From: JAVJSD01 sp040219575
GTDB taxonomy: Bacteria; Planctomycetota; Planctomycetia; Pirellulales; Pirellulaceae
Assembly (NCBI GenBank): GCA_040219575.1
Contig: JAVJSD010000110.1
Location: 20,922-84,921 of the forward strand
DNA: 64,000 bases
Reading direction: 5' to 3'
The notes beneath the pieces were generated by a model that ran no database searches, was not told where the DNA came from, and was given only the letters and a program-made list of their open reading frames with translations. Made by a program: the position numbers and the translations under genes. Below are positions 42,434 to 53,200 of this stretch, piece after piece. Every line of letters begins with the position of its first letter. The stretch's first letter is position 1.

Positions 42434-42784
42434 CACAACCCATGCTCGGGATGAACGGAAAAGCAAAAGTTTACCGACGCCTACGGCGGAAAACGCAGTG
42501 ATCGATCCCTGTGACGCCACTTCCTGGATTATCCCGCTTTCCCCAACTACGGGCAACTACTTCCCGTGTGGGGAAACGCAGGGGGGACAGGCACATTTTT
42601 CGGCGTTCGCGACCTTCCAAAAACAGGCATTACTCCGCCGAGAAATGTGCCAGTCCACGCCCCGTGAACGTTTGCTGTCGAACTGGGCGCTCTGCAATCT
42701 GTCTTGCCGCGGCGTTGCCGAATGGATATCGTCCCTGCCGCTGTTTCGGTTCGCCCTGACGGGCCCCTCGCGAAAGGACGCGCA
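42434..42784. repeat. Divergent intergenic region with an inverted repeat (42585-42656)
   Basis: No gene is visible in these 351 bases. The 21-bp arms GGACAGGCACATTTTTCGGC (from 42585) and CGCCGAGAAATGTGCC (from 42636), 19 of 21 pairing, lie 30 bp apart. The element looks like a small MITE- or REP-type repeat and may fold in the leader of the coiled-coil gene. Confidence 0.72.
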
Positions 42785-44233
42785 ATGAAGACCACGAGTA
42801 TTTGGGCGGGAAAATTGGGTTTGATGCTGGCGACCGTGTTTGCGCTGGGGGTGACTCGGCTTGCGGCCGAAGAGCTGCCGCCTCCCGCCGAGTCGAGCGC
42901 CGGCAAGTCGAGCGCAGTCGAGGCGACGCCGAAAGCGGTCGAATGGAAAACCGCGGAGATCGTCGGGCCCCCCGCGGTGGAGCAGGGCGCGCCGGTGCTC
43001 AATAGGCTTCCCTACATCGCCCGGTTGTTCAAGAATGCCGGCGTCGGGCGGTGCTGTGAGGTCGATGCGAGCGGCGAGACGAACTGCGGCGACTGCGTGT
43101 TGGGCAAGATTCCGTATCTCAGCCGGCTGTTCAAGAACAGCGGCGCCGTGCGAGTCCACGCGATCGAGGTCGAGCACAACAAGGCGGGCGACGGTCAGTC
43201 CCTGCAGGTTTATTCGATCCGACCGCGCGAATCGACCAACGAAAACGGGCGGCTTGGCGTTGATTTCGAGTTCGTCGTGGACGAAAAGACGCAATGCGCC
43301 CCGTATGGCACGCAGGCCGTCGCGGTCGGTCAGGCCGCGGGATGCGCGGTCGGCGAATGCAAGACGAACAGCGCCCCAGGAGTCTGCGCCGACGCCTGCA
43401 ACGAAGTTTGCACGCCGGCTGTCTCCTGCGACGCCAACCAATGCGCGACGACCGGCTGTGCGTGCGGCGCTGGCTGCAAGTGCTGCGAAGCGCCGACGAC
43501 CGTTGCCGGACCGATTCGCTGGTTCCAAGCGGCGGCGCCCGGTGTGCGACTGCCGTCGGTGTTCGGAGGTCACGGCATTACCTTCCGCGCGGAAACCGTG
43601 GCGGCGCCTCACGGCCCGGCCGGCGTTCCCATCCCCCACGTTCATCCCCGGGGCTGCCCTTTCAAGGCCCTGCACGAGCGGCTCGTGTTGGCGGAATCGC
43701 AAAAGGCGGCGCTCGCCGCGCGGCTGGAGGCTCGCGAAAGGCAAACCGAACAACTGCTGACGCTGGCCGCCGAGAATGGAAAACTTCAGGCCACGGTCGA
43801 CCTGGCCGGTGAGATCTTGGAGCTGAAAGACGAGCATGCTCGCGAGCAACGAGAGTTGGTCGAGCGAATCCTCCAGGGACGCAGCGAGCAGTTGGAGATG
43901 GTCGCCGAGTTGACCGTCGAAAAGGCCAAGCTGGAAGCCAAGCTGGAGCTTACTGAAGCGCGGCAGGAACTGGTCGGCGAGCTGCTCGAGGCGCAGGTCG
44001 AAATGGCCAAGAACCAGGCGGTGCTGGAAGTCCAGGCCTCGGCGATCAAAGAGAAACTGGAAGCGTTCGAGCAACTGCGGGCCGAAAACGAAAAGCTCAA
44101 GAACGAATTGGCCGGCGTTCGACATCGGCCCAACGGTCCCTACCTCTCCTACCCCCACTCTTACGCGGCCCCGCCGCACACCGCCACGTTGCCCGCCGAG
44201 AGTCGCGCCGAAGAGTCGGCGACCGAGAAGTAG
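42785..44233 (+). CDS. Secreted Cys-rich, coiled-coil protein
   Basis: This 482-aa protein has a signal peptide (LGLMLATVFALGVTRLAA), two copies of a short unit (LNRLPYIARLFKNAG and LGKIPYLSRLFKNSG) that recall the LFxN end motif of secretin-type domains, a Cys-rich region (about 170-240, with CACGAGCKCCE), and a long coiled coil of Glu/Lys/Leu heptads from about 290 to 440. A Pro-rich tail follows. GAAAGGAC precedes the ATG. The function is unknown; a structural or cell-envelope-linked role fits the layout. It is followed by a strong terminator. Confidence 0.78.
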   Translation: MKTTSIWAGKLGLMLATVFALGVTRLAAEELPPPAESSAGKSSAVEATPKAVEWKTAEIVGPPAVEQGAPVLNRLPYIARLFKNAGVGRCCEVDASGETNCGDCVLGKIPYLSRLFKNSGAVRVHAIEVEHNKAGDGQSLQVYSIRPRESTNENGRLGVDFEFVVDEKTQCAPYGTQAVAVGQAAGCAVGECKTNSAPGVCADACNEVCTPAVSCDANQCATTGCACGAGCKCCEAPTTVAGPIRWFQAAAPGVRLPSVFGGHGITFRAETVAAPHGPAGVPIPHVHPRGCPFKALHERLVLAESQKAALAARLEARERQTEQLLTLAAENGKLQATVDLAGEILELKDEHAREQRELVERILQGRSEQLEMVAELTVEKAKLEAKLELTEARQELVGELLEAQVEMAKNQAVLEVQASAIKEKLEAFEQLRAENEKLKNELAGVRHRPNGPYLSYPHSYAAPPHTATLPAESRAEESATEK

Positions 44234-44282
44234 CCACCTGCTGCGCGGCGCATTGCGTTCACCATGCAAGCACCTTCTCCCA

Positions 44283-44313
44283 CCCCGTCGGCCTCGCGCC
44301 GGCGGGGTTTTTT
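44283..44313 (+). terminator. Rho-independent terminator after the coiled-coil gene
   Basis: CCCCGTCGGC pairs with GCCGGCGGGG around a 5-nt loop, followed by TTTTTT. Confidence 0.88.
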
Positions 44314-44445
44314 CGTATTGGCCGCATTGGCCCCGGCAGGGCGAGAATCCTGGCCGTCTTGGCGCGGGCGATTTTTCTGCGAGACTCGCAAACGACCGCC
44401 TGCGTCGCACCTCCGCGGCGCGCTCACTTCCACGAGTGGTTTTTG

Positions 44446-45903
44446 ATGAGCGTCGATTATCCCAAAGTCGCCCAACTCAAATCGGTCGAGGCGTTGCGCG
44501 CACGGCTGGAGCAACTCGGCGTCGAACTGCCGATCGACGACAAGATTCAAACAGCCGAGGAAGGATCACCCCTGGCGCAGCCGCTAAAGATCGGAAATCT
44601 CACTACCGGCAATCGCTGGTGCATTCACCCCATGGAAGGCTGGGACGCCAACCGCGACGGAAGTCCTTCGGAGCATACGCTGCGTCGCTGGCGCAACTTC
44701 GGTCTCAGCGGCGCCAAGTTGATTTGGGGAGGTGAGGCGGCCGCCGTGCAGGAGGACGGCCGCGCCAATCCGAACCAGACGTTGGCCGTCGCCTCGAACC
44801 GCGCGGGACTGGCGGCGCTGCTCGAGGCCTGCCGGTCGGCGCATCGCGAACGGTTCGGCCGTGACGACGACCTCGTCGTGGGACTGCAGCTGACGCACTC
44901 GGGTCGGTTCTGCCGTCCGAACTCGAAGCAACTCGAGCCGCGGATCGCTTACCACCATCCGCTGCTGGACGAGAAGTTCGGCATCGATCCCGGCGATGCG
45001 AGCGTCGTCTGGACCGACGACGACGTGCAGCGCCTGATCGACAACTACGTCGCCGCCGCGCGCCTGGCCGGCGAGGTGGGATACCAGTTCGTCGACATCA
45101 AATCGTGTCACGGCTACCTGCTGCATGAATTTCTCAGCGCTCGCGCGCGCGAGGGCCGATTCGGCGGCGACTTCGACGGCCGCACCCGCCTGCTGACGAC
45201 GATTCTCGAGCGTATCCGCGACGAACTTCCCGACCTGGCCGTCGTCTGCCGATTGAGCGTCTTCGACACGCTCCCCTACAAGACCAGCCGCGACGTCGGC
45301 CAGCCGATGGACTACGCGCGGCTGCTTCCCTATCGCCTGGGATTCGGCGTCGATGAGAACGCCCCGCTCGAATACGACCTCACCGAGCCGATCCAGTTGC
45401 TGGAAAAACTTCGCGACCTGGGCGTCGCGTCGGTCAACATCTCGTGCGGCAGCCCCTACTACAATCCACACATCCAGCGGCCGGCGATCTTTCCGCCCAG
45501 CGACGGGTACCTGCCTCCCGAGGACCCGCTGGTAGGCGTCGCGCGGCAGATTCACGCCGCCCGCAAGTGCAAGCAGGCCGTTGCGGACCTGCCGCTGGTC
45601 GGTTCCGGCTATTCGTACCTGCAGGACTACCTGCCGCATGCAGCGCAGGCCGTGGTGCGGGCCGGCTGGATCGACTCGGTGGGCCTGGGACGGATGGTGC
45701 TCTCCTACCCCGAGTTGCCCGCCGACACGCTTCAATCCGGCACGATGCAGCGCAAGAAAATCTGCCGCACCTTCAGTGACTGCACGACCGCCCCCCGGCA
45801 CGGCCTCGTCTCCGGCTGCTACCCGCTCGACGCGTATTACAAGGCGTTGCCCGAGGCCGAGCAGGTGAAACAAATCAAACAGTCGCTGCGAGACGACCAA
45901 TAG
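44446..45903 (+). CDS. Old Yellow Enzyme-family NADH:flavin oxidoreductase
   Basis: This 485-aa TIM-barrel FMN enzyme shows the family markers NRWCIHPMEGWDANRDG near the start, AKLIWGGEAAAV, GLQLTHSGRF, YVAAARLAGEVGYQFVDIKSCHGYLLHEFLS (in outline) with the catalytic H, and late VGSGYSYLQDY and DSVGLGRMVLSYPE. It reduces activated C=C bonds of unknown substrates. The C-terminal CRTFSDCTTAPRHG adds Cys residues. I start at the ATG at 44446; the frame runs back to 44359 without a ribosome site. Confidence 0.92.
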   Translation: MSVDYPKVAQLKSVEALRARLEQLGVELPIDDKIQTAEEGSPLAQPLKIGNLTTGNRWCIHPMEGWDANRDGSPSEHTLRRWRNFGLSGAKLIWGGEAAAVQEDGRANPNQTLAVASNRAGLAALLEACRSAHRERFGRDDDLVVGLQLTHSGRFCRPNSKQLEPRIAYHHPLLDEKFGIDPGDASVVWTDDDVQRLIDNYVAAARLAGEVGYQFVDIKSCHGYLLHEFLSARAREGRFGGDFDGRTRLLTTILERIRDELPDLAVVCRLSVFDTLPYKTSRDVGQPMDYARLLPYRLGFGVDENAPLEYDLTEPIQLLEKLRDLGVASVNISCGSPYYNPHIQRPAIFPPSDGYLPPEDPLVGVARQIHAARKCKQAVADLPLVGSGYSYLQDYLPHAAQAVVRAGWIDSVGLGRMVLSYPELPADTLQSGTMQRKKICRTFSDCTTAPRHGLVSGCYPLDAYYKALPEAEQVKQIKQSLRDDQ

Positions 45904-46017
45904 ATCGGCCGATTCTCGACGACGCGCTCGCGCGATGGCCGAAATCGAGCTATGTTTTAGATGCGACTTTCGTCGTTCAGCGATTGAACCGCGCAGGACA
46001 GGTTCCGACGCGGGCGC

Positions 46018-46045
46018 TTCACGGGCCAGGGGCCCATGCTACTTT
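46018..46045. repeat. Dispersed palindrome, family G
   Basis: TTCACGGGCCAGGGGCCCAT followed by GCTACTT lies upstream of the flagellin-like gene and matches, as the reverse, elements at 63021-63044 and 63156-63179. Confidence 0.65.
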
Positions 46046-46073
46046 TCTAACCAACGGGGGAGATTCTGCGCGC

Positions 46074-46940
46074 ATGTTGCGGGTAGGCACGCGACTTTCC
46101 GGCATTGACCTGCGGGCTCAGCAGAATCTACTCGGCGCGCTAGGTCAGCTCGCGGAGTCGAGCAATCGGCTGGCGACGATGAAGCGGATCAATCGCGGCA
46201 GCGACGATCCCGCCGGACTGATCGCGCTCGAAACGCTGCGAAGCGAGATCGTGTCGCTGGAGAAGGCGTCGGAAGCGGCCGACCGCAGCCGTGCGCTGGT
46301 GCGCGTCGCCGACAGCGGGCTTGATCAGGCGACGCGGCTGGTCAACGAAATCCAGGGCGCAGTCGTCACGGCCGCCAGCGGGACCACCAGCGACGCCGAA
46401 AGAGCGGCCCTGCAACTGGAAGTCGATGCGGCGCTCGAAGCGCTCGACCGCATCGGCGACAGCACGTCGATCTTCGGCCGCGACGTGCTGCAGGGCGGCG
46501 AAATCAGCCTGCTCACCGGCAGTTCCCCCACCGACCAGGCGACGCTCGAATTGCCCGAGGTGAGCACGACCGCGCTGGGCGACGAGACCGGCTCGCTTTC
46601 CGAACTGCGCAGCGGCGGCGCGGCGAACCTGATCGACGGCGACCTGGCCCGGGCCGACGAGTTGCTCGACGCCGCGCGCATCCAACTGGTCGAGGATCGC
46701 GCGCGGCTGGGGGCGTTCGAGCGGTACACGATCGACTCGACGCAGGCGGTGATCGACACCAAACTGGTCAACCTCACCGACGCCGCCAGCCGCATCGGCG
46801 ATACCGACGCGGCCTCGGAATCGGCGCGACTAGCGCGTTCGATGATCCTGGTCGAGAGTTCCTCGAGCGCCTTCCTCGCCGGTCTGGCGCACCATCGCGC
46901 CTCGATGATCCTGCTGGACTATCTGCGCAGGGCCTTCTGA
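46074..46940 (+). CDS. Flagellin-family protein
   Basis: This 288-aa protein has the flagellin N-terminal D0/D1 pattern (ALGQLAESSNRLATMKRINRG, SDDPAGLIALETLRSEI) and the matching C-terminal helix (ESARLARSMILVESSSSAFL, HHRASMILLDYLRRAF). The variable middle is very short, so this is a minimal flagellin or a hook-associated (FlgL-type) protein. GGGGAGA precedes the ATG at 46074. No other flagellar gene is visible nearby, so it is an isolated copy. Confidence 0.85.
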   Translation: MLRVGTRLSGIDLRAQQNLLGALGQLAESSNRLATMKRINRGSDDPAGLIALETLRSEIVSLEKASEAADRSRALVRVADSGLDQATRLVNEIQGAVVTAASGTTSDAERAALQLEVDAALEALDRIGDSTSIFGRDVLQGGEISLLTGSSPTDQATLELPEVSTTALGDETGSLSELRSGGAANLIDGDLARADELLDAARIQLVEDRARLGAFERYTIDSTQAVIDTKLVNLTDAASRIGDTDAASESARLARSMILVESSSSAFLAGLAHHRASMILLDYLRRAF

Positions 46941-47085
46941 CGTTCACCGACGCAGCGGCGCTCTTGCACGACGGAAGGCCACGCGACGTCCACGTCCGTC
47001 GAGAGCGCGTCATGCCGATTGAGAGCCGCACGGTTCACTCGGCGACGGTCAAAGGATGACCGTCATACGTAAATCGGAACCCACG

Positions 47086-48510
47086 TCAGTGGCAGTCACT
47101 CGCGGCGGAACCGACCGGCTGGATCCAGATGTTGCGGAACATCACGGGATTGCCGTGGTTTTGCAGCAGGATCGGCATCGCTTCCGCGCCTTCCGGACGT
47201 CCCGCCCCCGTCTTCGCCTGGATGGCGTAGCTCGAGTGAATCGGCACGCCGTTGTGCAGCGCCGTGATGTAAGCGGGCGTGATCTTGTTGCCCTTTGCAT
47301 CGAACACCGCGGCGGTGAAGTAGATGTCGTACGTCTGCCAGGAGAGCGGCGGCAGCGCCATGTTCACATCAGGACTCTTTTGACGGTAGAGGCCGCCGCA
47401 TTCGTTCGGTTCACCGCTGAGCCCGAACGAGTCGAGAATCTGCAGTTCGTAGCGCCGTTGGATGTAGACGCCGCTGTTGGCGCGGCCCTGTCCGCGGGCG
47501 TAGGGCATGTAGGGCGTGCGGAACTCCAGATGCAGGTAGAAATCCCGCACCAGCAGTTTCGTCGTCCCGCCGACTTGCAACAGGCCGTCGTCGGTCATCG
47601 TCGCGCCCTCAAACCAATCGGCCGAGCCGCCGTCGAACAGCACCAGCGCGCCGCGCCCCGGGCTTTTGCCAAGCGTGGGACTGCGGCGAAAGACCTTCTT
47701 GAGCGTGCCGATCGGGGCGCCCGACGTATCGCGAATCAGCGCGTGCGTGGGCTGCACCTCGGCCGAGAGCAGCAGTCCGGACATCGTGAGCAACGCGCCC
47801 TCGCGCGATCCGGCGATGGTCGTCGTGCGATCGCCATCCCAGCCGGCGCCCGGCAAACCACCGCTGTAGACGACGCCGTCGAAAGCGCCGTCGCCCAGCG
47901 CAACCACCTGCAGGCCGATCTCGCGATTGCCCGCGCCCGGCGTGTAGACGCAGCCGGCGTACTCGCCCTGCCAGGCGAAATCGACGTCCGCCTCGGCGAC
48001 ACTGACGGCCGCGGACTTGGGATTCCTGGCCGGAACGGGCGGCTTTGGCAACTCCGGTTTCGGTTCGGGCTTCGGTTCTGGTTTCGGTTCGGGCTTCGTC
48101 TCGGGTTTCGGTTCAGGTCTCGGCTCGGGTTTCGGTTCTGGTTTGGGAGCAGGCTTCTTCTCGGGCTTGGTCTCCTTGGCCGGCGGCTTCTTCTCCGGCT
48201 TGGATTTCGACTCTTTGGATTTTCCCTCGTCCGATTTTTTTTGGTCGTCGTCCTTCTTGTCTTTCTTGTTTCGCGATTTGTCGTCGCTCTTCGACTTGTT
48301 GTCTTTATTGGAGTGAGAGGACTTCTTCTCGTGGCCTTTGTGATCGTCCTGTGTCTTGGAGTCCTTGGGAGCATCCTTGGCCGCTTCGGCGGCGGGCTTC
48401 TTCGCCTTGTCCTTGTCTGGAGTCGTCGGCGTGGCCTGAAGATCGGCGACGAACAGGCCGCAAGCAATGAAGGCTGCAACCAGGAAAAATGGGCGAGAGA
48501 GGAACTTCAT
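47086..48510 (-). CDS. DUF1080 protein with a long Lys/Glu/Pro-rich linker
   Basis: This 474-aa exported protein has a signal peptide (FLSRPFFLVAAFIACGLFVA), a very charged low-complexity linker (about 25-160, Lys/Asp/Ser then repeated PEPK units), and then a DUF1080-type beta-sandwich domain with FDGGSADWFEG, FYLHLEFRTPY, NSGVYIQRRYELQILDSFG and FRNIWIQP. DUF1080 domains include 3-keto-disaccharide hydrolases. Here the partner and substrate are unknown. GGAGTC precedes the start at 48510. The linker may allow flexible surface display. Confidence 0.87.
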   Translation of the reverse strand: MKFLSRPFFLVAAFIACGLFVADLQATPTTPDKDKAKKPAAEAAKDAPKDSKTQDDHKGHEKKSSHSNKDNKSKSDDKSRNKKDKKDDDQKKSDEGKSKESKSKPEKKPPAKETKPEKKPAPKPEPKPEPRPEPKPETKPEPKPEPKPEPKPELPKPPVPARNPKSAAVSVAEADVDFAWQGEYAGCVYTPGAGNREIGLQVVALGDGAFDGVVYSGGLPGAGWDGDRTTTIAGSREGALLTMSGLLLSAEVQPTHALIRDTSGAPIGTLKKVFRRSPTLGKSPGRGALVLFDGGSADWFEGATMTDDGLLQVGGTTKLLVRDFYLHLEFRTPYMPYARGQGRANSGVYIQRRYELQILDSFGLSGEPNECGGLYRQKSPDVNMALPPLSWQTYDIYFTAAVFDAKGNKITPAYITALHNGVPIHSSYAIQAKTGAGRPEGAEAMPILLQNHGNPVMFRNIWIQPVGSAASDCH

Positions 48511-48884
48511 GAAACAGACTCCGTCGAGGTGGTGCGTCAGTGGGGCATGGAGCAAGCGCAGTTGGGGAGAAGTGCGGCCGCTATCGTCGGCCGCCCCCTG
48601 CGAATCCGCCGGGGCTTCGCCGCATCAAACCGCCGCCCGGCGATACCAGTTTGGTCAACGCCCCGGTAGTGTGCAAGCAACCAGGCAGGGCCGATTCGGC
48701 AGCGGATTGCGGCGCCGCGGCAACGACACGCATTCCGCTTATGACGTTTAGGTAATGATTGCGGCCTGGGTATTCCGAAACAGTTATTGGGAGTTTCGGG
48801 GCAGCGGAGAGGGATTGGCTCTTCGCGAAGGCAGCGGACCGCACTGGCGCGGACCATTCGGACAGTTATGGAGAAGGGTGGCAA
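48511..48884. other. Divergent intergenic region
   Basis: 374 bases without a gene between two divergent genes that encode exported proteins. I see no clear promoter pair, operator or repeat. Short antisense frames are shadows. Confidence 0.5.
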
Positions 48885-50150
48885 ATGGTTTGTCGTAGAG
48901 TATTTGCGTTCGCGGCGCTGTTGGCGATGCTGTCGTGCGCCGCTTCGGCGGCCAGCGGACAGTCCGACTTCGGCGGATCGACCGGATACGTGCCCGCCCA
49001 CATCCGAGCCCAACTGGTCTCGCAAACCGTCGATTGGGGCGAAGCCGACTCGTCGGACGCGCTGGTCTCCCCCAACTTTCCCAGGACGCCGAGACTCTGG
49101 GCCAAAGCGGACTATCTCCTGTGGTGGACCAAGGGCGTCAAAGCCCCTCCCCTGGCGACCACCAGCCCGGCCGGCACGCCGGTCGGAATGGCCGGAGTGT
49201 TGGGTCAACCCGGCACCACTGTCCTGTTCGGCGGCGAACATCTGCACGACGATACGCAGCCCGGCGCGCGCTTCGCCATCGGCGGCTGGATCGACGCCGA
49301 CCGCCATATGGGCGTGGAGCTGAACTACCTGTTCCTCGACGAAGACGTCGATCTGTTCCACGCGACCAGCAGCCAGGTCGCGGTGCTCGGGCGGCCCTTC
49401 TTCAACAATAGTCCCGGGATGAACACGCAGGATGCAACGCTGTCGGCATTTCCCGGCACGACGGGAGGCATGCTGCAAGCGGGCGCGACAACCCGCTTTC
49501 AGACGCTCGAATTCATGTTTCGCAAACTCGCTTTCCAGACGGAGACGTTCAGCATCGATAGTGTGTTCGGGTATCGCTACGCCGAACTCCAAGATCGCGT
49601 GCGCATCGATTCGACCTCCATCGTGCTTTCCGGGGTTGGCGCCGGCGCGCGGCTGGTGCAATACGACGACTTCGCCACGCGGAACACCTTCCATGGCGGC
49701 GTGCTCGGCGTGTTGATCGACTGGAACCCGACGCCGGTCTGGTCGACCCATTTCGTGGGCAAGGCGGGCTTGGGAGAAACCCGCGCCCGAACCAGCATCT
49801 ACGGGCAATCGGTCTCCACCACGGCGGGCGGCGTCTCCACGCAAACCGTGGGCGGCCTGTACGCACAGGGCACCAACATCGGCGCCTACAATCAGAACGA
49901 CTTCGGCGTGTTTTCCGAACTGGGCATGACGCTCCGCCGCCAGATGGTCTTCGGTTGGTCGGCGTCGTTGGGCTATACGTTCCTGTACTGGACCGATGTC
50001 GCCCGAGCCGGCGAGAAGATCGATCCCGCCATCAATGCGACGCAGATTCCGCCGGGAACGCTTGTCGGTCCGTCGCAACCCGCCTTCCCATTCAACGAGT
50101 CGGGCTATTGGGCGCAGGGTCTGTTGTTCGGACTCGACTGCGAATTCTAA
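48885..50150 (+). CDS. BBP7-family outer-membrane beta-barrel protein
   Basis: This 421-aa protein has a signal peptide (FAFAALLAMLSCAASAASG), the BBP7 hallmark RLWAKADYLLWWTKGVK (about 68-84), and then alternating beta-strands typical of porin-like barrels (IDSVFGYRYAELQDRV, LGMTLRRQMVFGWSASLGYTF) ending ... YWAQGLLFGLDCEF with a terminal aromatic residue. It should sit in the planctomycete outer membrane. GGAGAAGGG precedes the ATG at 48885. Confidence 0.9.
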   Translation: MVCRRVFAFAALLAMLSCAASAASGQSDFGGSTGYVPAHIRAQLVSQTVDWGEADSSDALVSPNFPRTPRLWAKADYLLWWTKGVKAPPLATTSPAGTPVGMAGVLGQPGTTVLFGGEHLHDDTQPGARFAIGGWIDADRHMGVELNYLFLDEDVDLFHATSSQVAVLGRPFFNNSPGMNTQDATLSAFPGTTGGMLQAGATTRFQTLEFMFRKLAFQTETFSIDSVFGYRYAELQDRVRIDSTSIVLSGVGAGARLVQYDDFATRNTFHGGVLGVLIDWNPTPVWSTHFVGKAGLGETRARTSIYGQSVSTTAGGVSTQTVGGLYAQGTNIGAYNQNDFGVFSELGMTLRRQMVFGWSASLGYTFLYWTDVARAGEKIDPAINATQIPPGTLVGPSQPAFPFNESGYWAQGLLFGLDCEF

Positions 50151-50274
50151 CGGGTAGCCGGTAGGCCGGAACGAGCCTTGCGCTGCTGCGGCAATTCTCA
50201 AACGCCGAACCGACGCGCACGCGGCCTCACGCTCAAACGCGCCGCGGCCGAAACCGCCCTCCGTTTGCATCGAC

Positions 50275-53200
50275 CTACAGCCAGTCTTCGTCTTCGCTGA
50301 AGACCTGGTCGGCGAGGCCTTCAAACGGCTCCCCCTCGGCCGCTTCCCCTTCGGCCGCGGCGATGTCCAGGGTGACGGTCGTCACGCCGGAATCATCTCG
50401 GCCGTCGTTGGCCCGATAGCTGAACGAGTCGCCGCCGACATAGCCGGGATCGGGCACATACTGAAACGACCCGTCGGCTTGGAACGTCAGCACGCCGTGC
50501 GCGGGCCCGCTTACCAGGATTGCGGTAAGTGGATCGTCTTCGTCGTCGGTGTCGTTCAGCAAGACTCCCGCCGCGGCGTCGATGGTGAGCGTCGTGTCTT
50601 GATCGACGTCGTAGCTGTCCGCCACGCCGATGGGCGCTTGATTTGGCGGCCGGACGACGATGGTGACGATGGCCACACTCGAGAACGCCTGGCCGTCGTT
50701 GGCCCGATAGCTGAACGTGTCGGTGCCGCTGAAGCCGGCGCCCGGCGTGTAGGTGAACGAACCATCGGCATTGAAGCTCAGCGTACCGGCCTGCACCGAC
50801 GCGTTCTGCACCGCGGTGAGCGGATCGCCGTTGCCGTCGCTATCGTTGGCCAAGACGCCCTGCGGCGCGGCGATGGTGAGCGGCACGCCCAACTCGGTGC
50901 TGTAGGCGTCGCTGACCGCCGTGGGCGGAACATTCGGCGCCGCGGTGACGCTGATCGTCACGGTGGCGATTTCGGAATCGACCTGGCCGTCGTTGGCGCG
51001 GTAGGTGAAGCTGTCGGTCCCGCTGAACCCGTTCTCCGGCGTGTAGGTGAACGAACCATCGGCATTGAGCGTCAACACCCCGTGCTGCGGACCGTCGACC
51101 AGTTGAGCGGTCAACGTGTCGTTCTCGTCGTCGTCGATATCGTTGGCCAGCACGCCGTTGGTGGCGGAAACGGTCAGGGAGATTCCGGTGCTGACGTAGG
51201 CGTTGTTCACGGCGACCGGCGCGTGGTTGGCCGGCAAGGTGACGGTGAAATTGACCGTGGCCGTGTTGGAGTCCAGTTCGCCGTCGCTGCTCTGATAGGT
51301 GAAGGAGTCGGCACCGAAGTAACCCTGGTCCGGCGTGTAGACGAACGAACCGTCGGGCGCCAGCGAGAGCGTGCCGAATTGCGGTCCGTCGATCAGCCGC
51401 ACCATCAGTGAGTGCCCCTGTGCGTCGGTGTCGTTGGACGACACTCCGCCGGCGGCGGCGGTTACCAGCGGGCCGCTGACGGCGTAGGCGTCGTCGCTGG
51501 CGACCGGGGCGGTGTTGCTCGACAGACCAACGTCGATCCTGACCGTCGCGGTGTTCGAACCGAGCAGCCCGTCGCTGGTCAAGTACGTGAATGAATCCGA
51601 ACCGACGAAACCGGCGTTGGGCGTGTACGTGAACGCGCCGTTCGGGTTGAACGTCAGCGCGCCGTTGGCGGTGGTGCTCACAAGTTGCGCCGACAGCGGA
51701 TCGGCGTTCGCATCGATGTCGTTCGCCAACACTCCCACAGCGGCCGCAATGGTGATTGCGGCGTCTTCGGCCGTGGCGTACGACTCATCGGCGGCGCTCG
51801 GCGGCACGTTGGTTTCCTGCGTGAGATCGGTGGCGCCCGCGCGAATCAAGGCGGCCAATTGCGTGTTGCCGGCGTGCTCTTCACCGAGCGCGATCGCATT
51901 GCGCATCCCCCCGCCGTTGGCCGCCGTCGAGGCGAAGAACCAGACGGCGTTGATGTACTGCGGCGCGATGTCCCGTTCGCCGAAGTTGTTGCCGACCAAC
52001 TCTTGTCCCTCGGCGAGCTGCAGGCTCGATATCACGTCGTTGCCGACGGTCGCGCCCGCCGCGCTGCTCGATTCCAACCCGTCGACCAAGGCCTGCGGCT
52101 GCGACTCGGCGACTTGATACACGCCGGCGGGAAGATCCTCGAACCGGTAGAACCCGTTCGCGTCGCTGAGCCGCGTGCGGGTGATGGCGCCGCCGAACGT
52201 GCTCGTGCCGGTGAGCGTCAGCAGCGCGCCGGGAACGCCGAACTCCCCGGCCGAGCGGACGCCGTCGCCGTCGGCGTCGAGGTAGACCGAGCCCGCGATC
52301 GACGCGCTGAAATCGGCCGGAGACAACGTCGGCGTTTCGACCGTGATCCTCACCGTGGCCGGCGCCGAGGAATCCAAGGCGTCGGCGGCGACGTACGTGA
52401 AACTGTCCTCGCCCACGAAACCGAAGGTCGGCGTGTAAGTGAACGAACCATCGGCGTTGAGCGTGACCACGCCATGCGCCGGCCCCGCCACGAGCACGGC
52501 CGTCACGGGATCCTGCTCTGCGTCGCTGTCGTTGACCAACACGCCTTGCGCGGCGCTCACGCTCAGTGAGCTGTCGCCGTCCACCGTGTACGCATCGTCG
52601 ACCGCTTGCGGCGCGTCGTTCGGGGCGATCACCGTAATCGTGGCCCGGGCCACGTTCGAGTCCTCGCTTCCATCCGAGGCGATGTAGGTGAAACTGTCGA
52701 TCCCCACAAAGCCTGCGTCCGGGGTGTAGATAAACGAGCCGTCGGCGTTAAGCGTCAACGTGCCGTGGGCCGGTTGCCCGACGACGCTCGCCGTCAGCCC
52801 GGTCGGGTCGCCGTTGTTGTCGTTGGCCAGCACGCCCGCGGCGGCGCCGACCGCCAGCGTCGAGCCCTGGTCGATCAGATAGGCGTCCGGAAACGCCGGC
52901 AGATCCGCCAGCACGGTGACTTCGAATTCCCGCATGGCGACGTTGCCGGCCGTGTCGGTGAGCAGCACGGTGTACGGTTGCGGCCCCGTCTGGGCCAGCG
53001 TGGGCGTCCAGGTGATTTCGCCCGTCTGGGCGTCGATCGTCATCCCCGTGGGCTCGCCATCGAGCGAATAGACGACGCCGGTCTGCCCCTCGTCGGCGCT
53101 CTGGGCGTCGAACTCGAACAGCTGACCGTGGACCACCGTTTCCGGAGGCGTGCCGGTGACGGCGGCGGGCGCCGTGGCGTCGATGGTGACCGTCAAGGTT

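Noticed and set aside
42557..44410. 617-residue open frame on the minus strand
   Set aside because: It is the antisense of the signal-peptide and coiled-coil gene at 42785-44233, with a composition typical of GC-rich shadows and no start signal or domain.
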